Positions 6,585-10,419 of a stretch of 10,419 nt of DNA are shown here, piece after piece (the first letter of the stretch is position 1; each line of letters starts with the position of its first letter). The notes beneath the pieces are model-generated. The model was given only the letters and a program-made list of their open reading frames with translations, did not search any database and was not told the DNA's origin. Source of the stretch: Frankiales bacterium (GTDB lineage: Bacteria > Actinomycetota > Actinomycetes > JAFAQI01); NCBI GenBank assembly GCA_019246495.1, contig JAFAQI010000546.1, positions 1-10,419 of the forward strand. The letters are read 5' to 3'. The translations under genes and the position numbers were made by a program.

Positions 6585-7204
6585 TCGACTCGTCCTTCGT
6601 CCGGGCGCGTCTCCGAGACGCCTCCCAAGTGTTCGCGAAGTCGCCGCATCGCGGTCAGGGTGCGGCTCTTCACCGTTCCGAGCGGCAGTCCGGTGAGGTC
6701 TGCGATCTCGGTCTGCGTGTAGCCGCCGTAGTAGGCGAGGAGGACGACCTCGCGCTGCTCGGCGGGGAGAAGCTTCAGCGCCTCGCGGGTGCGGGCGGCG
6801 CGCATCCGCGCCCAGACCTCGTCGTCCGGCGCCGGACCTGCGGCCGCGAGCTCGATCAGCGCTTGCTCGGACGCGAGCCGCTTGCGGCGGCTGCCTTCCT
6901 TGCGAACGGAGTCGACGGCTTTGTGATGGGTGATGGACAGCAGCCAGGTGCTGACGGCGCCACGGCGCGGGTCGTAGCCACTGCCGTTCCAGAGTGCGAG
7001 GAAGACCTGCTGTACGACGTCCTCGGCCAGCTGGGTGTCGTCGAGGATGCGACGGGCCAGCGCGAAGCAGGCGCCGCCGTAGCGTTGGTAGATCAGCTCG
7101 ATGGCCGCCTCGTCGCCGGCGGCCACCCGTTCAAGCAGCGCGGCGTCCTCGAGGGCGGCGGGGCTCACCTGCCCACTCTCGCGCAGACTGCGTCGATCGG
7201 CCAT
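6581..7204 (-). CDS. ECF RNA polymerase sigma factor, SigK-like
   Basis: A 207-residue group IV sigma factor that directs RNA polymerase to a stress regulon. Region 2 spans about 24-103 (RVAAGDEAAIELIYQRYG, then AEDVVQQVFLALW at 60-72 and TWLLSITHHKAVDSVRK for the -10 contacts). After a variable linker, region 4 spans about 140-193 with LPAEQREVVLLAYYGGYTQ and the helix-turn-helix IADLTGLPLGTVKSR. The resemblance is to the SigK-type ECF group paired with RskA-like anti-sigma factors. Only one cysteine (Cys46) is present, so the intramolecular disulfide reported for M. tuberculosis SigK cannot form. The ATG at 7204 has no clear ribosome-binding site; GTG at residue 13 is an alternative. It begins 43 bp after the mscR stop on the same strand, so it may be cotranscribed or have its own promoter within the mscR 3' end. 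Confidence 0.93.
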   Translation of the reverse strand: MADRRSLRESGQVSPAALEDAALLERVAAGDEAAIELIYQRYGGACFALARRILDDTQLAEDVVQQVFLALWNGSGYDPRRGAVSTWLLSITHHKAVDSVRKEGSRRKRLASEQALIELAAAGPAPDDEVWARMRAARTREALKLLPAEQREVVLLAYYGGYTQTEIADLTGLPLGTVKSRTLTAMRRLREHLGGVSETRPDEGRVE

Positions 7205-7247
7205 GTGAGGTGTTCGCAGCAGCCGCCTCGGCGGATCGACCTGGGCC

Positions 7248-8333
7248 TCAGAAGGTGACGACCGAGCGCAGGACTTCGCCGCGGTGCATCTTGTCGAACG
7301 CCGCCTCGACGTCGTCTAGGCCGATGGTTTCGGACACGAACTTGTCGAGCGGCAGCCGACCTTGGCGGTGCAGGTCGATGAGCATCGGGAAGTCTCGCGA
7401 CGGGAGGCAGTCGCCGTACCAGCTGCTCTTGACCGACCCGCCACGTCCGAACACGTCGATGAGCGGCAGCTCGAGCTTCATGTCGGGAGTCGGTACGCCG
7501 ACGAGCACCACGCGGCCGGCGAGATCGCGTGCATAGAACGCCTGTGTGAAGGTCTCGACCCGGCCGACCGCGTCGATGACGACGTCGGCACCGAAGCCGT
7601 CGGTGAGCTCGCGGATCGCCTCGACGACGTCGCCTGTGCCGGCGTTGACGGTGTGGGTCGCGCCGAACCCGCGAGCCCACTCGAGCTTGCGGTCGTCGAC
7701 GTCGACCGCAATGACGGTGCGCGCGCCGGCGAACGAGGCACCGAGGATCGCGGCGTCGCCGACTCCGCCGCAGCCGATGACGGCGACGGTCTCGCCGCGC
7801 CGAACCGATGCCGTGTTGAGCGCTGCGCCCAGCCCGGCCATGACGCCACAGCCGAGCAGCCCGGCGACCTGCGCGGGCACCGCGGCGTCGACCTTCGTGC
7901 ACTGGCCTGCGGCGACGAGGGTGAGCTCAGCGAAGGCGCCGATGCCGAGCGCGGGGGACAGCGCCGTGCCGTCGGCGAGGGTCATCTTCTGCTGGGCGTT
8001 GAAGGTGGAGAAGCAGTACCACGGCTCGCCGCGTGAGCAGGCCCGGCACTGTCCGCAGACGGCGCGCCAGTTGAGGATCACGAAGTCACCGGGCGCGACG
8101 TCGGCCACGCCGTCGCCGACCCGCTCGACGACACCCGCGGCCTCGTGCCCGAGCAGGAACGGGAAGTCGTCGTTGATGCCGCCGTCGCGGTAGTGCAGGT
8201 CGGTGTGGCAGACCCCGCACGCCTGGACCCGCACGAGCGCCTCGCCGGGCGCCGGGGCGGGCACGACGACGGTCGTGACCTCGACCGGAGCGCCCTTCGC
8301 GCGGGCGATCACTCCGCGGACTTCGTTGGCCAT
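7248..8333 (-). CDS. mscR: S-(hydroxymethyl)mycothiol dehydrogenase (formaldehyde/nitrosothiol detoxification)
   Basis: Zinc-dependent alcohol dehydrogenase that oxidises the mycothiol-formaldehyde adduct to S-formylmycothiol with NAD+, and in mycobacteria also reduces S-nitrosomycothiol. The 361-residue product begins with the family-specific [15 protein letters not shown]. It has the catalytic-zinc set Cys42 (CGVCHTD), His63-Glu64 (GHEAAG) and Cys162 (LGCGVMAG), and the structural-zinc cysteines 93, 96, 99 and 107 (CGQCRAC...C). GCGGVG at 187-192 starts the NAD-binding Rossmann fold. The ATG at 8333 has GGAG at 8342-8339, five bases upstream. In actinobacteria mscR is often followed by an MBL-fold hydrolase gene; here it is followed by the sigma factor instead. 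A 44-nt palindrome sits 27 bp upstream of the start codon and is the obvious candidate control site. Confidence 0.94.
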   Translation of the reverse strand: MANEVRGVIARAKGAPVEVTTVVVPAPAPGEALVRVQACGVCHTDLHYRDGGINDDFPFLLGHEAAGVVERVGDGVADVAPGDFVILNWRAVCGQCRACSRGEPWYCFSTFNAQQKMTLADGTALSPALGIGAFAELTLVAAGQCTKVDAAVPAQVAGLLGCGVMAGLGAALNTASVRRGETVAVIGCGGVGDAAILGASFAGARTVIAVDVDDRKLEWARGFGATHTVNAGTGDVVEAIRELTDGFGADVVIDAVGRVETFTQAFYARDLAGRVVLVGVPTPDMKLELPLIDVFGRGGSVKSSWYGDCLPSRDFPMLIDLHRQGRLPLDKFVSETIGLDDVEAAFDKMHRGEVLRSVVTF

Positions 8334-8360
8334 GCCCGCTCCGTCCGCCGTACCCGTGAG

Positions 8361-8404
8361 TTGTCAGAACGTCGCTGGGCTATAGGCCCGCGACGTTCTG
8401 ACAA
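8361..8404. repeat. 44-nt palindrome upstream of mscR
   Basis: Arms TTGTCAGAACGTCGC (8361-8375) and GCGACGTTCTGACAA (8390-8404) are perfectly complementary over 15 bp. Inside, GGGC (8377-8380) and GCCC (8386-8389) extend the stem after a bulged T, with TATAG as loop. Both flanking genes are transcribed away from it and neither strand has a T-tract after it, so a terminator is unlikely. It starts 27 bp before the mscR ATG on the mscR strand. An operator for a dimeric or tetrameric regulator, or a 5'-UTR hairpin, fits best. TTGTCA and the TATAG centre appear on both strands but are only 14 bp apart, too close for a standard promoter. Confidence 0.8.
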
Positions 8405-8436
8405 GTCTTATCGCGGAAGATCCCCGTGCCGCACGC

Positions 8437-8479
8437 CTTCCGGCGCTAGTTTGGCCGTTGGGGGAAGGCTTCCGGCGCT
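8437..8479. repeat. Direct repeat of CTTCCGGCGCT, 32-bp period
   Basis: The 11-mer CTTCCGGCGCT occurs at 8437-8447 and 8469-8479, 32 bp apart start to start, close to three helical turns, so both copies face the same side of the DNA. The second copy falls between the proposed -35 and -10 elements of the DUF2156 gene promoter. This arrangement is what a repressor or cooperative regulator site would look like; the role is inferred. Confidence 0.6.
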
Positions 8480-8489
8480 GCTCTGGTTG
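8462..8489 (+). promoter_or_regulatory. Candidate ECF-sigma promoter for the DUF2156 gene
   Basis: GGGAAG (8462-8467) and GTTG (8486-8489) are separated by 18 bp, matching the general GGAA-N16-18-GTT layout of promoters read by SigR/SigH/SigE-type ECF sigma factors. Transcription would begin near 8497 and give a leader of about 30 nt before the GTG at 8528. Whether the sigma factor encoded at 7204-6581 uses this site is unknown; its group may prefer a different sequence. Confidence 0.42.
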
Positions 8490-8527
8490 ACCAGTGTCGG
8501 GGGCAAATCGACACGAAACGGGGAGAC

Positions 8528-9886
8528 GTGCGCGGGCAGCAGGGGGAGCGGGGGCACAACGCCGTCGGCGTCGTGTTCGCGCGCGTCGGCGCTGGTGTCG
8601 GCGAGCATCGCGAGATCGTCGCGGTCGTCGTCGCGCTCTTCGCGTCGTTGCTCGCGCTGCGCGGCTGGCGAGCCTCGGCACACGGTGACGTCGAGGTCGG
8701 CGTCGGCCTGCTCCTGATCGCTCGAGCCGTCGCCATCGGCCGGCCGCTGGTGCGCGCCAACATCGCGTGGAGCCTGGCGCTCGTGGTCCTCGCCCGCTTC
8801 GCGAGTACGACGGGGCACTCGGCATCGTCATGGGCCTTCGTCATTGGAGCCGGGGCGGTGGCTGGCTTTCCGCGTCGCGCGCCCGGAGCTTCCGACGCCG
8901 AGGACCGCCGGCATGTCTGGGCGCTGGTGGACCGGACGCCGGGCGACACGCTGGCGCCGTTCGCGATGCGCACCGACAAGGCCTATGTCTTCACCCCGGA
9001 CCGCACTGCCGCCGTCGCCTACCGCGTGCGGTTCGGCGTGGCCATCGCGTCCGGTGATCCGGTGGGCAGCCCGATGGCCCGGGAAGCGGCCGTCGACGCG
9101 TTCATCGAGCACGCGGAAGCAAACGGATGGCGCACCGCAGTGCTTGGCGCGAGCGACCGCATGGTCGAGGTGTGGCGGGCTCGCGGGTTGCGAGCGGTGC
9201 CGATCGGCCGCGACGTCATCATCGACGTCGGCCGGTTCTCCCTCGACGGCCGCGCGTTCCGCAATTTGCGGCAGGCCGTGCAGCGGACCCGCAACGCCGG
9301 TGTGACCACCGAGATCGTCCCCGAGCGGAGCCTCACCGCGGACCTGCGTGCTGAGCTCGAGCAGGTCATGCGCCGGACCGGCAAGGGCGAGCAGTCGCGC
9401 GGCTTCGCGATGATCCTCGACCACGTGCTCGACGGCACCCATCCCGGCACCTTCATCGCCCTGGCGCGCGACCGCGACGGTCAGGTGGTGGCATTCCAGC
9501 GTTACGCCACTGCGGACGGTGGCCGTGACCTGTCCCTCGACGTGCCGTGGCGCATCCCCGGCGCGCCCAACGGTGTCGACGAGCGACTCATCGTCGACGT
9601 CGTCTCCTGGGCATCGGAAGGCCGAGCCGGACAGGTGTCACTGGCTTTCGCAGCGTTTCCCGAGCTGTTCTCCGCGACTGAGCGTTCGCTGCCGTTGCAG
9701 GCGGCGTACCGCGCGGTCCGGCTCCTCGACCGCTTCATCAAGCTGGAGTCGCTCTACCGGTTCGTGCGCAAGTTCCACTCGTTCGGGTCGCAGCGCTTCA
9801 TCGCGTTGCGGCCGATGCAGGTGGTGTGGGTCGCGCTGGCCGCGCTGACCCTCGAGTTCGGTACGACGGCCAAGCGCCAGCGCTAG
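8528..9886 (+). CDS. DUF2156 membrane protein (LPG-synthase C-terminal domain)
   Basis: A 452-residue protein with a hydrophobic N-terminal part and a cytoplasmic GNAT-like DUF2156 domain, the domain that transfers amino acids from tRNA to lipids in MprF. Hydrophobic segments are seen at about 30-45, 56-71, 78-94 and 101-114. The DUF2156 domain runs from about 130 to 430. It shows DKAYVFTPD (150-158), a GDPVG motif followed by an Ala-rich helix and GWRTAVLGAS, a paired-Arg segment (FRNLRQAVQRTRNAGV), and the C-terminal RFVRKFHSFGSQRFI block. Full MprF proteins have many more membrane segments, and LysX also carries a lysyl-tRNA synthetase; neither is present, so substrate and activity are not established. 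The GTG at 8528 has GGGGAG only two bases upstream, which is too close; an in-frame GTG at 8573 is a weaker alternative. It is convergent with the next gene, 5 bp apart. Confidence 0.85.
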   Translation: MRGQQGERGHNAVGVVFARVGAGVGEHREIVAVVVALFASLLALRGWRASAHGDVEVGVGLLLIARAVAIGRPLVRANIAWSLALVVLARFASTTGHSASSWAFVIGAGAVAGFPRRAPGASDAEDRRHVWALVDRTPGDTLAPFAMRTDKAYVFTPDRTAAVAYRVRFGVAIASGDPVGSPMAREAAVDAFIEHAEANGWRTAVLGASDRMVEVWRARGLRAVPIGRDVIIDVGRFSLDGRAFRNLRQAVQRTRNAGVTTEIVPERSLTADLRAELEQVMRRTGKGEQSRGFAMILDHVLDGTHPGTFIALARDRDGQVVAFQRYATADGGRDLSLDVPWRIPGAPNGVDERLIVDVVSWASEGRAGQVSLAFAAFPELFSATERSLPLQAAYRAVRLLDRFIKLESLYRFVRKFHSFGSQRFIALRPMQVVWVALAALTLEFGTTAKRQR

Positions 9887-9891
9887 CCGTC

Positions 9892-10419
9892 TCAGTCCGC
9901 TGCCGGCCCGGTCGCGTATTCCACGGCGACCGCCGGATCGCCGTTCGGTTGTTCGGCCAGGCGGATGAGCAATGCGCCGAGGTCGGCACGGGACACCCGG
10001 CCCATCGGACGCTGCGGCGAGGTCGTTGGTCTGAGCTGCCCGCGGCTAGGACGACCGGTCAGAGGTCCGGGCAGCACGAGGGTGCAGTCGACGCGGCTGG
10101 CGCGGATCAGATCCTCGCTCCTGCGCTTGTCGCCGGCGGTTCGACGTAACAACGTCGCCCCGACCGCTCGGAGCGGCAGCGGAGCGGGCAACGCCGTACT
10201 CAATCCGAGTGCCGACACGACCACCAGACGATGTACGCCGGATGCCTCCATCGCGGGCAGGATGTTCGCCATCGCCGAGGTCAGCAGATTGTCATCGAGC
10301 GGAGATCGGGGACCGAGCGCGACGATGACTGCCTCGCGGCCGGCGATGGCTGCGGCGACGCCGTTCGCGTCGGTGGTGACGGCGGCTTCCGCCACGTCCA
10401 CGCCAGCGGGGAAACCGTG
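9892..10419 (-). CDS. NAD(P)-binding oxidoreductase, atypical SDR/NmrA-like (partial, N-terminus outside window)
   Basis: The last 175 residues of a protein whose reading frame remains open to the right edge of the window. The visible part reads HGFPAGVDV at the edge, then GREAVIVALGPRSP, a helix ending in PAMEASGVHRLVVVSALG, LVLPGPLTG, and VSRADLGALLIRLAE. This is the order found in atypical SDRs that bind NAD(P)H and act on small molecules or act as redox sensors (NmrA, YwnB, flavin-reductase-like proteins). The N-terminal glycine-rich nucleotide-binding loop would lie to the right of position 10419. An internal GTG at 10401 could be read as a start, but a protein starting there would lack the first part of the Rossmann fold, so truncation by the window is more likely. 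Substrate unknown. Confidence 0.82.
   Translation of the reverse strand, partial: HGFPAGVDVAEAAVTTDANGVAAAIAGREAVIVALGPRSPLDDNLLTSAMANILPAMEASGVHRLVVVSALGLSTALPAPLPLRAVGATLLRRTAGDKRRSEDLIRASRVDCTLVLPGPLTGRPSRGQLRPTTSPQRPMGRVSRADLGALLIRLAEQPNGDPAVAVEYATGPAAD

Larger units (their letters stand above)
804..9868. repeat. Dispersed octamer GTACGACG, ten copies
   Basis: The octamer occurs on the plus strand at 804-811, 2384-2391, 3445-3452, 7012-7019, 8805-8812 and 9861-9868. It occurs on the minus strand (as CGTCGTAC) at 1534-1541, 4966-4973, 5571-5578 and 6566-6573. Two copies extend to the palindrome GTCGTACGAC (801-810 and 1535-1544). Nine copies lie inside genes, in different frames and both orientations relative to transcription. 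The spacing is about one per kilobase. The span given here is that of the first to last copy, not a continuous element. Confidence 0.6.

Noticed and set aside
7223..7234. CCGCC/GGCGG hairpin between mscR and the sigma gene as a terminator
   Set aside because: Five-base arms with a 2-nt gap are too small and common in such GC-rich DNA, with no T-tract.
8361..8404. The 44-nt palindrome as a rho-independent terminator
   Set aside because: Both neighbouring genes are transcribed away from it and no T-tract follows on either strand.
8528..9886. Naming the DUF2156 gene mprF or lysX
   Set aside because: It lacks the multi-pass flippase region of MprF and the lysyl-tRNA synthetase domain of LysX, so only the shared domain can be claimed.

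Overview
The window is GC-rich (roughly 70% by eye) chromosomal DNA from an actinobacterium. The strongest taxonomic marker is a mycothiol-dependent formaldehyde dehydrogenase (MscR), since mycothiol is essentially confined to Actinomycetota. An actinobacterial CitA-type citrate synthase divergent from pdxH, a SigK/RskA-like sigma/anti-sigma pair and a UdgX-type uracil-DNA glycosylase agree with this. I see no insertion sequence, phage gene, CRISPR array, tRNA or rRNA. The region looks like core chromosome, and the less ordinary material lies in the regulatory DNA and in a few protein architectures.

Layout. Positions 1-762 (-) hold the N-terminal 254 residues of citrate synthase CitA, cut by the window edge. 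A 148-bp divergent intergenic region with a 38-nt near-perfect inverted repeat separates it from a rightward run: pdxH (911-1555), an MFS exporter (1552-2874, ATGA overlap with pdxH) and udgX (2910-3575). After a 197-bp gap comes an exported NlpC/P60 cell-wall hydrolase (3773-5008) with an unusual middle domain. Convergent to it is a leftward cluster, in transcription order mscR (8333-7248), an ECF sigma factor (7204-6581), its RskA-like zinc anti-sigma factor (6584-5814, GTGA overlap) and a short-chain dehydrogenase (5791-5039). A 194-bp divergent region holds a 44-nt palindrome, an 11-bp direct repeat and a good ECF-type promoter candidate, and leads into a rightward DUF2156 membrane protein (8528-9886). 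The window ends with the C-terminal 175 residues of a leftward NAD(P)-binding oxidoreductase.

How the genes may work together. MscR oxidises the mycothiol adduct of formaldehyde and heads a cluster that also encodes an envelope-responsive sigma/anti-sigma switch and an SDR, so a stress-response unit is plausible but inferred. PdxH makes pyridoxal phosphate and is translationally coupled to an exporter of unknown substrate. UdgX is a DNA-repair enzyme of the type that bonds covalently to the abasic site it makes. The NlpC/P60 protein and the DUF2156 protein both act at the cell envelope.

The observations I rate highest are: an octamer, GTACGACG, found ten times at about one per kilobase and often imposing unusual codons; an FtsX/MacB-like extracytoplasmic domain apparently fused to the NlpC/P60 hydrolase; two long intergenic palindromes; and the UdgX suicide-type glycosylase.
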